Origin: CAZLIC01 sp964559535
GTDB taxonomy: Bacteria > Pseudomonadota > Alphaproteobacteria > Rhodobacterales > Rhodobacteraceae
DNA: 48,449 nt
Reading direction: 5' to 3'
Assembly: GCA_964559535.1 (NCBI GenBank)
Contig: CAZLIC010000026.1
Span: forward strand, 1-48,449
In this document: positions 25,030-33,889 of the stretch, piece after piece
Layout: each line of letters starts with the position of its first letter
Numbering within the stretch: the stretch's first letter is position 1
Position numbers and translations under genes: made by a program
Notes under the pieces: model-generated
What the model was told of the DNA's origin: nothing
What the model saw: the letters and a program-made list of their open reading frames with translations, nothing else
Databases searched by the model: none

Positions 25030-26937
25030 TCAGCGCAGCACCCCTGCCGCTTTCAGCGCGGCTTCCTTGGTTGGGTTGTGCCACCAGAAACCCAGTTCGC
25101 CAAGGGCATAAGGCGGCAAATTCGCAGGATGTTCGTACATGTCGTAGTAGGCGACGGTGTGCTTGGCCTTGTACCATTGCGGCACCCAGAACCGCTCGGC
25201 GCGCAGCACGCGGTCCAGCGCCTTGGTGGCGACCGTCAGTTCGTCCTTGCTTGTCGCGGCCAGCACCACCTCGGTCAGCCGGTCCACTGCGGGCGACTTC
25301 AACCCCATCATGTTGAACGACGACACGTCGGCGGTTTCCGAGCCGTAGTACTGCTTCAGCTCCGGGCCCGAGAAATAGCCGGTGGTCGCAAAATGGTTGG
25401 CCATGTCGAAATTGTATTCCGGCGGGCGGCGGCGTTCTTCGTACTGTGCATCGTCCACCCGCACGAAAGAAGCATCCACGCCCAGCGCGCGCAGGTTCTC
25501 GACGAAAGGATTGATGATGCGGTCGAAAGAGGGGCTGTCGTTCAGGATTTCAACCTTCAGCGTCTCGCCCTTGGCGTTGCGGCGCATCAGGTCGGCGCCC
25601 ACGGTCCACCCGGCCTCGTCCAGCAGCGCCGAGGCTTTGCGCAGGTTCTTGCGGTCAAGCTGGCGTTCGGGGTTCGACACAGAAACCGGCGCGGGTTCAT
25701 CGGTCAGGATCGAGGCGGGCAGCAGCCCCTCGTCCACCAGCGGCTGCAACAGCGCCACTTCCTCGGGGGTGGGCACACCGGTGGCTTCCAGCCACGAGTT
25801 TTCCCAGAAGGAATCGATCCGGTCATAGAGGCCATAGAACAGCGTGGCGTTCGACCAGTCGAAGTTGAACATCAGCCCGATGGCTTCACGCACCCGCGGA
25901 TCCTGGAACTGCGGGCGGCGCAGGTTGAAGGCGAAGGACTGGCCGCTGGCCTTGGCCCCCGAGGGAAGCTCGGCCTTCACGATGTGGCCGTTGGTGACAG
26001 CGGGGAAGTCATATCCGGTGGCCCACTTGATGGAACTGGCCTCGTTGCGGAAGGTGTAGTTGCCGGCCTTGAAGCCTTCGAAGGCGGCATCGTAGTCGGA
26101 AAAATACTCTACGCGGATCCGGTCAAAGTTGTCGGTCCCCCGCGCAATGGGCAGGTCACGCGCCCAGTAGTCGGGGTTGCGCTTCCAGGTGATCGACCGG
26201 CCGATGTCCATGCGGTCCAGCACATAGGCGCCCGACCCCAGGTACGGCGTCATCGACGACTTCTCCATGTCCAGCCCGTTGGCGATGTAATGCGCCTTCG
26301 ACATGACCGGCAGCCCACCCACATCCTGCGGCAGGTCGCGCTTCGGGAAATCGGCCTTGAAGGTGAACTTGATCCGGTGCGGCCCCAGAACCTCCACCTT
26401 CTCCACCTGCTGCGACAGGATGGTGCGGAAATCGGTCAGACCCTTGGACAGGAAGGTCTCGTACGAGAAGTAGACGTCTTCGGCGGTCAGCGGCGTGCCA
26501 TCGGAAAACCGTGCCTCGGGCCGCAGGTTGTAGATCACCCAGGACCGGTCCTCGGGATATTCCATCGTCTCGCACAGCAGGCAGTAGGCGGCGCCGATTT
26601 CGTCGGCGGTACCCGTAAGCAGCGATTCGAGCACACCGGACGACAGTGCGGCGGCGCGGCCCTCGATCGAGAAGGGGTTCATCGAATCGAACCCGCCCGA
26701 GGTCCAGATGGATATCTCGCCGCCCTTGGGCGCATCGGGGTTCACATAGTCGAGGTGCGGGAAGTCGGCTGGGTACTTCAGGTCGCCGAAGGTGGAAATG
26801 CCATGGGACTTGATCACCGTCTCGGCCCGGACAGAAACCGTTGCGGCGGCAAGCAGAAGCAGCGCCGCCCCCATTGCCAGACCTGCCTGCGACACCCGGC
26901 ATACCTTCGCCACCGCTGCAATCCCGCCCATCCGCAC
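25030..26937 (-). CDS. yejA: peptide ABC transporter substrate-binding protein (YejA type)
   Basis: A 635-residue periplasmic binding protein of the SBP_bac_5 family. A long N-region and hydrophobic segment (GLAMGAALLLLAAATVSVRA) form the signal peptide. The mature part begins ETVIKSHGISTFGDLKYPADFPHLDY, a YejA-type start, and contains the family segment DGTPLTAEDVYFSYETF and a tryptophan-rich C-terminus (RFWVPQWYKAKHTVAYYD). It delivers oligopeptides to YejBEF. The start may instead be the ATG at 26931. It is the first gene of the yejABEF-glycosyltransferase operon; no operator was recognised in the 121 bases before it. Confidence 0.92.
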   Translation of the reverse strand: MRMGGIAAVAKVCRVSQAGLAMGAALLLLAAATVSVRAETVIKSHGISTFGDLKYPADFPHLDYVNPDAPKGGEISIWTSGGFDSMNPFSIEGRAAALSSGVLESLLTGTADEIGAAYCLLCETMEYPEDRSWVIYNLRPEARFSDGTPLTAEDVYFSYETFLSKGLTDFRTILSQQVEKVEVLGPHRIKFTFKADFPKRDLPQDVGGLPVMSKAHYIANGLDMEKSSMTPYLGSGAYVLDRMDIGRSITWKRNPDYWARDLPIARGTDNFDRIRVEYFSDYDAAFEGFKAGNYTFRNEASSIKWATGYDFPAVTNGHIVKAELPSGAKASGQSFAFNLRRPQFQDPRVREAIGLMFNFDWSNATLFYGLYDRIDSFWENSWLEATGVPTPEEVALLQPLVDEGLLPASILTDEPAPVSVSNPERQLDRKNLRKASALLDEAGWTVGADLMRRNAKGETLKVEILNDSPSFDRIINPFVENLRALGVDASFVRVDDAQYEERRRPPEYNFDMANHFATTGYFSGPELKQYYGSETADVSSFNMMGLKSPAVDRLTEVVLAATSKDELTVATKALDRVLRAERFWVPQWYKAKHTVAYYDMYEHPANLPPYALGELGFWWHNPTKEAALKAAGVLR

Positions 26938-27058
26938 CTCCGCACCTCCGCACCTGTGATGTCAGCCACAGATAATGCTAATGGCCATGCGGCAAAGGCC
27001 ACAAGCGGGGATTGCAGGAATGTGACCGCCCGGCATCAGGCGCGCAACTGGCCGACGG

Positions 27059-27337
27059 TCAGTCCTTGCCCACCCAGCGCGTCATCAGTTCGCGTTCGAT
27101 GCCCTTGAAGCCCAGGTAGCACACCAGCGCCACCACGCCCTTCGCGGCAACCTCCAGAGTCTGCCAATGGCCGCCATACATGATGGCCGTCATCAGCCCC
27201 TCGCGCCTCAGGAATTCGGAATTGGCCATGGCCAGGCGCACCAGATCAAAGGTCACCCAGGCAAACACCACCGAAAGGATGGCCAGGAAAACCAGCAGGA
27301 CCAGCGTGTTGTACGGCGTGGGGCGAAGCCAGCGCAC
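27059..27337 (-). CDS. small inner-membrane protein next to cytochrome c (92 aa)
   Basis: A GTG-started frame of 92 residues with two hydrophobic segments (about residues 10-30 and 68-86) and a basic C-terminal end (ERELMTRWVGKD). Between them lies a conserved-looking FLRREGLMTAIMYGGHWQTLEV. It starts five bases after the cytochrome c stop and is probably co-transcribed with it. The open frame continues upstream inside the cytochrome gene, but that part is not membrane-like. I do not recognise the family; a role in cytochrome assembly is possible only by position. Confidence 0.6.
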   Translation of the reverse strand: MRWLRPTPYNTLVLLVFLAILSVVFAWVTFDLVRLAMANSEFLRREGLMTAIMYGGHWQTLEVAAKGVVALVCYLGFKGIERELMTRWVGKD

Positions 27338-27342
27338 CGGGC

Positions 27343-27864
27343 TTACGGCTGCGTTGCCAGCCAGGCGATCAGATTCGCCCGGTCTTCCACCTTGGGCAGG
27401 CCGTTGAAGGCCATCTTCGTGCCGGGCGCATAGGCTTTCGGGCTGGTCAGGAAGGCGTTCAGGTTGTCGGGCGTCCAGGCGTCGGCCGCCATGGCGACCA
27501 GCGCTTCCGAATAGCCGAACCCGCCAACCGAGGCCTTGGCGCGGTCCACCACACCGTTCAGGTGCGGCCCGGTGCCGTCGGTGCCGTCCACCTTGTGGCA
27601 GGCCGAACACTTCTTGAAGACATTCTCGCCCTTGGCGGCGTCGGCGGCCGCATAGACGGTGGCAAAGTCGGGGCCTTCCTCGACAGCCTCGCCTTCGGCC
27701 GCGGCAACCTCAATGGAATAGGCCTGGGTGACCTCACCCTCGCCGTGTTCGCCGCTTGCGCCCACGTGATACAGCGTCTCACCCACCCATCCCCCCATGA
27801 GGAAGATCAGGAGTGCCCCGAAGATAGCCCCGCCGGCCTTGGTCAGCGTCATCGTGTCGAACAT
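27343..27864 (-). CDS. membrane-anchored class I cytochrome c
   Basis: A 173-residue cytochrome with an uncleaved N-terminal anchor (about residues 10-28), an acidic linker (about 36-70) and a class I heme domain: the CSACH heme site (C86, C89, H90) and the sixth ligand M151 in PGTKMAF. This is the layout of cytochrome cy/CycM of Rhodobacter and rhizobia, which carries electrons from the bc1 complex to terminal oxidases while tethered to the membrane. It is divergent from pheA, an arrangement I recall from other Rhodobacteraceae. Confidence 0.88.
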   Translation of the reverse strand: MFDTMTLTKAGGAIFGALLIFLMGGWVGETLYHVGASGEHGEGEVTQAYSIEVAAAEGEAVEEGPDFATVYAAADAAKGENVFKKCSACHKVDGTDGTGPHLNGVVDRAKASVGGFGYSEALVAMAADAWTPDNLNAFLTSPKAYAPGTKMAFNGLPKVEDRANLIAWLATQP

Positions 27865-27969
27865 GTCGCGCCCACTTTCGCGTTGGTCTGCGCGTCTCTA
27901 GCCGCTTCACCCTGCCGGTTTCAAGGTGTAGTTCCGCGACCATTCGCCCCGCGACGGAGTATCCTTGCC

Positions 27970-28800
27970 ATGACCCTGCGCATCGCCTTTCAGGGAGAGC
28001 TTGGCGCCTATTCGCATCAGGCCTGCCGCGAGGCCCGCCCCGATGCCGAAGCGGTGCCCTGCCGCACCTTCGAGGATGCCATCGAAATGTGCCGTTCGGG
28101 GGAAACCGACCTGGCCATGCTGCCGGTGGAAAACTCGACCTACGGCCGGGTGGCCGACATCCACACCCTATTGCCAGGGTCGGGGCTGTACATCGTGGAC
28201 GAGGCCTTTGTGCGGGTGCACATCAACCTTCTGGCGGTGAAGGGCACGGCGCTGCCGCAGGTGCGGCAGGCCATGAGCCACACGGTGCTTCTGGGCCAGT
28301 GTCGCGGCTTCTTGCGGCGGCACGGTCTGCAGGCGGTGGCGGGGGCCGACACCGCGGGGTCGGCCAAGATCGTGGCCGAACGCGGCGACCCGTCGCTGGC
28401 GGCGATGGCCTCGGAACTGGCGGCCGAGATCTACGGGCTGGACGTGCTGGCGCGGCAGATCGAGGACCAGTCGAACAACACCACGCGCTTTCTGGTGATG
28501 GCGCGGCAACTGGACAGCACGCGCCGTGCCGAACGCATGGTGACGACCTTTGTGTTCCGGGTGAAGAACATTCCGGCGGCGCTGTACAAGGCGCTGGGCG
28601 GATTCGCCACCAACGGCGTGAACATGACCAAGCTGGAAAGCTACATGGTGGGCGGCGTGTTTGCCGCCACCGAGTTCTACGCCGACATCGAAGGCCACCC
28701 CGAAGACGCCCCCGTGGCCCGCGCGCTGGAAGAGCTGGGCTACTTCACCACCAACTGCACGGTGCTGGGCGTCTATCCGGCCGACGCGCGGCGGTACTGA
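27970..28800 (+). CDS. pheA: prephenate dehydratase
   Basis: A 276-residue monofunctional prephenate dehydratase, which converts prephenate to phenylpyruvate for phenylalanine synthesis. The catalytic domain (about 1-180) begins RIAFQGELGAYSHQA and contains the essential TRF motif (172-174, in NNTTRFLVM). An ACT domain follows (about 195-270; FRVKNIPAALYKALGGFATN), with the phenylalanine-sensing region written KLESYMVGG instead of the common ESRP. No chorismate mutase domain is fused. The start at 27970 gives the family N-terminus. Confidence 0.95.
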   Translation: MTLRIAFQGELGAYSHQACREARPDAEAVPCRTFEDAIEMCRSGETDLAMLPVENSTYGRVADIHTLLPGSGLYIVDEAFVRVHINLLAVKGTALPQVRQAMSHTVLLGQCRGFLRRHGLQAVAGADTAGSAKIVAERGDPSLAAMASELAAEIYGLDVLARQIEDQSNNTTRFLVMARQLDSTRRAERMVTTFVFRVKNIPAALYKALGGFATNGVNMTKLESYMVGGVFAATEFYADIEGHPEDAPVARALEELGYFTTNCTVLGVYPADARRY

Positions 28801-28885
28801 CGCGCGGCACGGCTTGTCAGCCGCCGCGGGCTGGCCGAAGGTGGCGCCGCGGCAGGCAGCGTGCCGCAGCACCCGGAGGGACCCC

Positions 28886-29989
28886 ATGAAGATCACCGCG
28901 ATCCGCGCCTGGCAGGTGGACCTGCCGCTGAAAGAGGGGCGCTACCGCTGGTCGAACGGCAACTTCGTCGATGTGTTCGACAGCACGGTGGTGGCCGTGG
29001 AAACCGACGCGGGCATCACCGGCTGGGGCGAATGCTGCCCGCTGGGTTCGGCCTATCTGCCCGCCTATGCGCGCGGCGTGCGGTCGGGCCTGGCGGAACT
29101 GGCACCGCATGTGCTGGGGCTGGACCCGCGCGACTTGGCCGTCTTGAACCGGCACATGGACGCGGTGCTGCGCGGCCACCCCTACGTGAAGGCCGCCATC
29201 GACGTGGCCTGCTGGGACATTCTGGGCAAGGCCACCGCGCTGCCCTGCTGGCAACTGCTGGGCGGCAAGGCACAGGACGACATCGTGCTGTACCGCGCCA
29301 TCTCGCAGATCGAGCCGCAGGCGATGGCGGCGAACGTGGCGGGCTACCGGGCCGAGGGCTACACCAAGTTCCAGCTGAAGGTCGGCGCCGATGCCGACAG
29401 CGACATCGCCCGCATCCGCATGTGCCGCGACATCCTGCAGCCAGGCGACGTGCTGGTGGCCGATGCCAACACCGGCTGGACCATGCACGAGGCCGCGCGG
29501 GTGGTGAACGCGGTGCGCGACGTGGACGTGTACATCGAACAGCCCTCGCCCACCTACGAGGAATGCCTGGCCACCCGGCGGCGCACGCCGCTGCCCTTCG
29601 TGCTGGACGAGGTGATCGGGTCGGCGGGCGACCTGATCCGCGGCATTGCCGACGGCGCGATGGACGTGATCAACCTGAAGGTGTCGAAGGTGGGCGGGCT
29701 GACGCGGGCGCGGCACATGCGCGACCTGTGCGTCGGCGCGGGCATTCCGATGACCATCGAAGACACCTGGGGCGGCGACATTGTCACCGCCACCATCGCG
29801 CATCTGGCGCAAAGCACCCCGGCCGAGTTCACCTTCTCGGCCACCGACTTCAATTCCTACGGCACGAAGGACATCGCCACCGGCGCGCCCAAGCGGGTGA
29901 ACGGTCGGATGCGGGCGTCGGACGCGCCGGGGCTGGGGGTGGAACCCATCATGGCGGCGCTGGGGGCGCCGGTGATGGAGGTGGTGTAG
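28886..29989 (+). CDS. enolase-superfamily dehydratase, cis-3-hydroxy-L-proline dehydratase-like
   Basis: A 367-residue mandelate racemase/muconate lactonising enzyme family protein. The capping domain begins MKITAIRAWQVDLPLKEGRY. In the barrel, catalytic K165 (FQLKVG) and K265 (NLKVSKVGG) face each other, and the metal ligands are D193, E218 and D241. From memory the sequence follows the cis-3-hydroxy-L-proline dehydratase / hydroxyproline-betaine epimerase group closely (TGWGECCPLGSAYLPAYA; EQPSPTYEECLA; TIEDTWGGDIV). GGAGGG precedes the start. No other hydroxyproline genes are nearby, so the assignment rests on sequence alone; an epimerase activity is the main alternative. Confidence 0.78.
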   Translation: MKITAIRAWQVDLPLKEGRYRWSNGNFVDVFDSTVVAVETDAGITGWGECCPLGSAYLPAYARGVRSGLAELAPHVLGLDPRDLAVLNRHMDAVLRGHPYVKAAIDVACWDILGKATALPCWQLLGGKAQDDIVLYRAISQIEPQAMAANVAGYRAEGYTKFQLKVGADADSDIARIRMCRDILQPGDVLVADANTGWTMHEAARVVNAVRDVDVYIEQPSPTYEECLATRRRTPLPFVLDEVIGSAGDLIRGIADGAMDVINLKVSKVGGLTRARHMRDLCVGAGIPMTIEDTWGGDIVTATIAHLAQSTPAEFTFSATDFNSYGTKDIATGAPKRVNGRMRASDAPGLGVEPIMAALGAPVMEVV

Positions 29990-30006
29990 CAGGCGGTCTG
30001 GCCTGA

Positions 30007-32016
30007 CTACAGCCGCGCGGCCAGCCGCGCGGCCTGGTCGATGGCGCGTTTCGCGTCCAGTTCCGACGCCACATCCGCGCCGCCGATCAGGTGGTGGGCA
30101 ATGCCCGCAGCCGTCAGCGCATCCGACAGCACGCGGTTCGGTTCCTGCCCGGCGCACAGCACCACGTCGTCTACCGCCAGCACAGCCGGATTTTCGCGCC
30201 CCGGCCCCTGCGACAGCAGGATGCCGTCGTCGGTGATGGCCTCGTAGTTCACGCCCCCCACCATCCGCACCCCCTTGGCCGCCAGCGCGGCGCGGTGGAT
30301 CCAGCCTGTCGTCTTGCCCAAGCCGCGCCCCGGCTTTTCCGGCTTGCGCTGCAACAGATGCACCTCGCGCGCCGGGGGTTCGGGCGCCGCCGTGGCCAGC
30401 CCGCCCGGCGTTGCAGCCGGGTCACCCACGCCCCACTCACGCCGCCACAGGTCGGGGTGTTCAGTGGGGCTTTCGCCCGCATGCACCAGAAACTCGGACA
30501 CGTCGAAGCCGATGCCCCCGGCCCCCACAACCGCCACGCGCTTGCCCACCGGCGCGCCGTTCAGTACGTCGATATAGGATTTCGCCCGCTCCTGCCCCGG
30601 AATGCCCGGGTCGCGCGGCACCACGCCGGTGGCGACGATCACCTCATCAAAGCCGCCCACGTCGGCCACGGTGGCCTCGGCCCCCAGCCGCAGGTCCACG
30701 CCGGTGGCCTGCAGCCGGTGCGCAAACCAGTCCACCAGCCCCACGAACTCTTCCTTGCCGGGCACCTGCTTGGCCAGGTTCAGCTGTCCCCCCACCTGCG
30801 CGGCCTTCTCGTACAGGGTCACCTTGTGCCCACGCTCGGCCGCAACGATGGCCGCCATCATCCCCCCGGCACCCGCCCCCACCACGGCAATGCGCCGCGG
30901 CGCGGCCGCAGGCGCATAGGCCAACTCGGTTTCGTGGCAGGCGCGGGGGTTCACCAGGCAAGAGGTCAGCTTGCCCGAGAAGGTGTGGTCCAGACAGGCC
31001 TGGTTGCAGGCGATGCAGGGCGCGATGTCCTGCGCGCGACCGGCGCGGGCCTTGGCCACGAACTGGCTGTCGGCCAGGAACGGTCGGGCCATCGACACCA
31101 TGTCGGCATCGCCGCGCGCCAGCACGGCCTCGGCCACCTCGGGCGTGTTGATGCGATTGCTGGTGATGACCGGGATCGTCACCTCGGGCCGCAGCCGCGC
31201 CGTCAGCCAGGTGAAGGCCGCGCGGGGCACGGACGTGGCAATGGTCGGCACCCGCGCCTCGTGCCAGCCGATGCCGGTGTTCAGGATGCTGGCCCCCGCG
31301 CCCTGAATGGCCTTGGCCAGCGCCACCAGCTCGTCCCAGGTGGACCCGTCGGGGATCAGGTCGATCAGGGAAATCCGGTAGATCAGGATGAAATCCGGGC
31401 CGACGGCCGCCCGCACCCGCCGTACGGTTTCCACCGGCAGCCGCATGCGGTTGGCATAGTCGCCGCCCCAGCGGTCGGTGCGGTGGTTGGTGTGGCGCAC
31501 AAGGAACTGGTTCAGGAAATACCCTTCCGACCCCATCACCTCGACCCCGTCATAGCCCGCCTCCTGCGCCCGGGCGGCGGCGGTGGCGATATCGGCGATC
31601 TGCTTCTCGATCCCGTCCTCGTCCAACTCCTTCGGCGGAAACGGCGAGATCGGCGACTTGATCGCCGAAGGCGCCACGCATTCCGGCCCATAGGCATAGC
31701 GCCCGGCATGCAGGATCTGCATGGCGATGCGGCCACCGGCGGCATGCACGGCATCGGTCACACGCCGGTGGTTCTCGGTGTCCTTCGGCGTGAACAGGCC
31801 CGCTGCCCCCGGAAACACGCCGCCCTCGCGGTTGGGCGCCATGCCCCCCGTCACGATCAGCGCCACACCGCCCGCTGCGCGTTCGGCATAGAAGGCCGCC
31901 ACCCGCCCCCAGTCGCCCGTCTCTTCCAGCCCGGTGTGCATTGACCCCATCAGCACGCGGTTGGGCAGCGTCACGTGGCCCAGCGGCAGCGGGGACAGAA
32001 GATGCGGATAGGTCAT
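30007..32016 (-). CDS. fadH: NADPH-dependent 2,4-dienoyl-CoA reductase-like flavoprotein
   Basis: A 669-residue iron-sulfur flavoprotein of the FadH / old yellow enzyme group. The N-terminal FMN barrel (about 1-330; LPNRVLMGSMHTGLEE, ILHAGRYAYG) is followed by the 4Fe-4S cysteine cluster (CIACNQACLD, then two more cysteines within about 20 residues) and two Rossmann modules (VVGAGAGGMMAAIVAAERGH for FAD; VAVVGAGGIGFDVSEF for NAD(P)H). The complete three-part layout fits 2,4-dienoyl-CoA reductase, which removes double bonds during beta-oxidation of unsaturated fatty acids. Related flavoproteins such as trimethylamine dehydrogenase or stachydrine-pathway enzymes share the fold. It converges on the hydroxyproline-type gene. 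Confidence 0.85.
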   Translation of the reverse strand: MTYPHLLSPLPLGHVTLPNRVLMGSMHTGLEETGDWGRVAAFYAERAAGGVALIVTGGMAPNREGGVFPGAAGLFTPKDTENHRRVTDAVHAAGGRIAMQILHAGRYAYGPECVAPSAIKSPISPFPPKELDEDGIEKQIADIATAAARAQEAGYDGVEVMGSEGYFLNQFLVRHTNHRTDRWGGDYANRMRLPVETVRRVRAAVGPDFILIYRISLIDLIPDGSTWDELVALAKAIQGAGASILNTGIGWHEARVPTIATSVPRAAFTWLTARLRPEVTIPVITSNRINTPEVAEAVLARGDADMVSMARPFLADSQFVAKARAGRAQDIAPCIACNQACLDHTFSGKLTSCLVNPRACHETELAYAPAAAPRRIAVVGAGAGGMMAAIVAAERGHKVTLYEKAAQVGGQLNLAKQVPGKEEFVGLVDWFAHRLQATGVDLRLGAEATVADVGGFDEVIVATGVVPRDPGIPGQERAKSYIDVLNGAPVGKRVAVVGAGGIGFDVSEFLVHAGESPTEHPDLWRREWGVGDPAATPGGLATAAPEPPAREVHLLQRKPEKPGRGLGKTTGWIHRAALAAKGVRMVGGVNYEAITDDGILLSQGPGRENPAVLAVDDVVLCAGQEPNRVLSDALTAAGIAHHLIGGADVASELDAKRAIDQAARLAARL

Positions 32017-32091
32017 GGCTTGGGCCTCCCTGGCGAGCGCACATTGCCAAGCCCGCCCGCACCTGTCACCCGGAACGCGGCGTCACCGCAA

Positions 32092-32196
32092 GCCCAAGGT
32101 TTTTTTTCGAAAAACCTTGGGCGGCATGGCCGAAAATCCTTCGTACGAAGGATTTTCGGCCCGGTCGGCCAAGAATTTTCTAGAAAATTCTTGGCC
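32092..32196. repeat. three tandem palindromes (hairpin cluster)
   Basis: Three back-to-back inverted repeats. The first has 13-base arms, 32092-32104 (GCCCAAGGTTTTT) and 32110-32122. The second, 32129-32160, is a perfect 32-base palindrome with half-site GCCGAAAATCCTTCGT. The third, 32167-32196, is a perfect 30-base palindrome with half-site GGCCAAGAATTTTCT. All have GC-rich feet and AT-rich tops. They lie downstream of the nitroreductase stop and could end transcription on either strand, but a single terminator would not need three. A related pair is at 39616-39665. Confidence 0.85.
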
Positions 32197-32208
32197 TTGC
32201 GCCGCCGC

Positions 32209-32901
32209 TTAGCGGAACACCGTCATGATCTCCTCCAGCGGCTTCTTCCGCTTGGCCACGGCGGGCACCACGGCGTTATCCGCCGGGTGGCCCACAGGCA
32301 GGATCATCACCGGCTTTTCATGGTCCGGCCGGCCCAGCAACGGCCCCAGGAACTTCATAGGGTTGGGGGTGTGGGTCAGGCAGACCAGCCCGGCCTGATG
32401 CAACGCCGCAATCAGGAACCCGCAGGCAATGCCCACGCTTTCGGGGACGTAGTAGTTCTTGTACCGCGCGCCGTCCTGCGTGACGCCATAGCGCTGCGCA
32501 AAGACCACGATCAGCCAGGGCGCATCGGTCAGGTGCGGCTTTTCCGGTCCCGTGCCCACCGGTTCCAGCGCCGCCAGCCATTCATCGCCCCCGCCACCGG
32601 CATAGAAGGCGCGCTCCTCCTCCTCGGCGCCTTCGCGGATGCGGGCCTTCAGCGCCGGATCGGCCACGGCCGCGAAGTGCCACGGCTGGTGGTTCGCCCC
32701 CGAAGGAGCCGTGCCCGCCGCGGCGATGCAGGCCGCAATCACCGCCTCGGGCACTGCCTGGGTCGAGAACTGCCGCACCGAATGGCGCTTCTTCAGGTAG
32801 TCGCGGAAGGCCTCGGCCGCCGCCAGTGCCGCGGCATCGCTGCGTGCCACCCGGTCGGGCAGCGCCAGGGGCTGATAGCTGACCTCGCCCTTGCGATACA
32901 T
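32209..32901 (-). CDS. nitroreductase family protein
   Basis: A 230-residue flavin-dependent nitroreductase-fold protein. FMN-binding features are RHSVRQFSTQAVP near residue 40, a GTAPSGANHQPWHF segment, and a C-terminal ILPVGHPADNAVVP loop. The pattern is close to the iodotyrosine-dehalogenase-like branch of the family, so the substrate may be a halogenated or nitro aromatic, or a quinone. The ATG shares one base with the mbfA stop (TGATG), and GGAGG lies inside the end of mbfA, so the two genes are probably translated together. Three hairpins follow its stop. Confidence 0.85.
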   Translation of the reverse strand: MYRKGEVSYQPLALPDRVARSDAAALAAAEAFRDYLKKRHSVRQFSTQAVPEAVIAACIAAAGTAPSGANHQPWHFAAVADPALKARIREGAEEEERAFYAGGGGDEWLAALEPVGTGPEKPHLTDAPWLIVVFAQRYGVTQDGARYKNYYVPESVGIACGFLIAALHQAGLVCLTHTPNPMKFLGPLLGRPDHEKPVMILPVGHPADNAVVPAVAKRKKPLEEIMTVFR

Positions 32902-33878
32902 CACCCGCCTCCGATCAACGCGCCCGCCGCAAAGACCAGCGCGCCACCCAGCACGACCTGGAAGGTGGCGCGCAGGAAGGGCGTTTCCATGAAGCGGTTC
33001 TGGATCCACACGATGGCCCAGAGTTCGACGAAGACCACGGCAATGGCAATGGCTGTGGCCGTCCAGAAGTCGGGGATCAGATAGGGCAGCGCATGGCCAA
33101 GCCCGCCCACCGCCGTCATCACGCCCGAAGCCACCCCGCGTTTCCACGGGCTGCCGCGGCCTGAAAGCACGCCATCGTCATGCGCGGCCTCGGTAAAGCC
33201 CATCGATATGCCCGCGCCGATGCTGGCGGCAAGCCCGACCTGAAAGGTTGTCCAGGTATCCTGCGTGGCAAAGGCGGTGGCGAAGATGGGGGCCAGCGTG
33301 GACACCGAGCCGTCCATCAGCCCGGCCAGCCCCGGCTGCACCCATGTCAGGATGAACTGCCGCCGTTCCTGCGCATTCTCGTTGCCCCTGGCCTCTTCCG
33401 GCAGGTGCTGCGCCTCCAGCCGGTCGGCGGTGTTTTCATGCCCCGCCTCGGCCGCCGCGAGATCGCCCAGGAGCTTCCGCGTTCCCGTGTCCTGCGTGCG
33501 CGCCGCTGCGCGTTCATAGAAGGCGCGCGCCTCGGCCTCCATCCCGTGCGCCTCGGCGCGGATGCGGTCAAGGCCCAGCGTCTCGGTCAGCCACACGGGC
33601 CTGCGGGCATAGGCGCCCGCCACATGCTCGCGCCGGATCAGCGGGATCACCGGGCCAAAGCGGGCGGCGTGCAGGTCGATCAGGCGCTGGCGGTGCTGGT
33701 CTTCCTCGGCTGCCATCCCGTCAAAGACGGCGGCACTGGCGGGGTACTGGGCGCGCAGCCGTTCCGCATAGGTGCGGTAGATGCGCGCGTCGTCCTCTTC
33801 GTTGGAAATCGCCAGTGCCAGGACCTCCTGCTCGGTCAGGTCGGCAAAGCGGCGGCGGTTGGTCAGGCCGGGGATCAT
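32901..33878 (-). CDS. mbfA: MbfA-type iron exporter (ferritin-like plus VIT1 domain)
   Basis: A 325-residue two-part protein. The N-terminal ferritin-like (erythrin) domain, about residues 10-165, has di-iron ligand helices with AISNEEDDARIYRTY, AAEEDQHRQRLIDLH and AAEAGHENTA. The C-terminal CCC1/VIT1-type membrane domain (about 185-325) has LTWVQPGLAGLMDGSVSTLAP and several transmembrane helices. MbfA exports iron from the cytoplasm and protects against iron and peroxide stress in Agrobacterium and Bradyrhizobium, where Irr represses it at low iron. A matching box lies at 33890-33904. The nitroreductase gene is coupled downstream. Confidence 0.92.
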   Translation of the reverse strand: MIPGLTNRRRFADLTEQEVLALAISNEEDDARIYRTYAERLRAQYPASAAVFDGMAAEEDQHRQRLIDLHAARFGPVIPLIRREHVAGAYARRPVWLTETLGLDRIRAEAHGMEAEARAFYERAAARTQDTGTRKLLGDLAAAEAGHENTADRLEAQHLPEEARGNENAQERRQFILTWVQPGLAGLMDGSVSTLAPIFATAFATQDTWTTFQVGLAASIGAGISMGFTEAAHDDGVLSGRGSPWKRGVASGVMTAVGGLGHALPYLIPDFWTATAIAIAVVFVELWAIVWIQNRFMETPFLRATFQVVLGGALVFAAGALIGGG

Positions 33879-33889
33879 CGGGCGTCTCC

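Noticed and set aside
25078..27108. Open frame of 676 codons opposite yejA
   Set aside because: No recognisable domain, and the opposite strand encodes a full YejA with signal peptide.
30091..31944. Open frame of 617 codons opposite the dienoyl-CoA-reductase-like gene
   Set aside because: Shadow frame; the minus strand has intact FMN, 4Fe-4S and FAD motifs.
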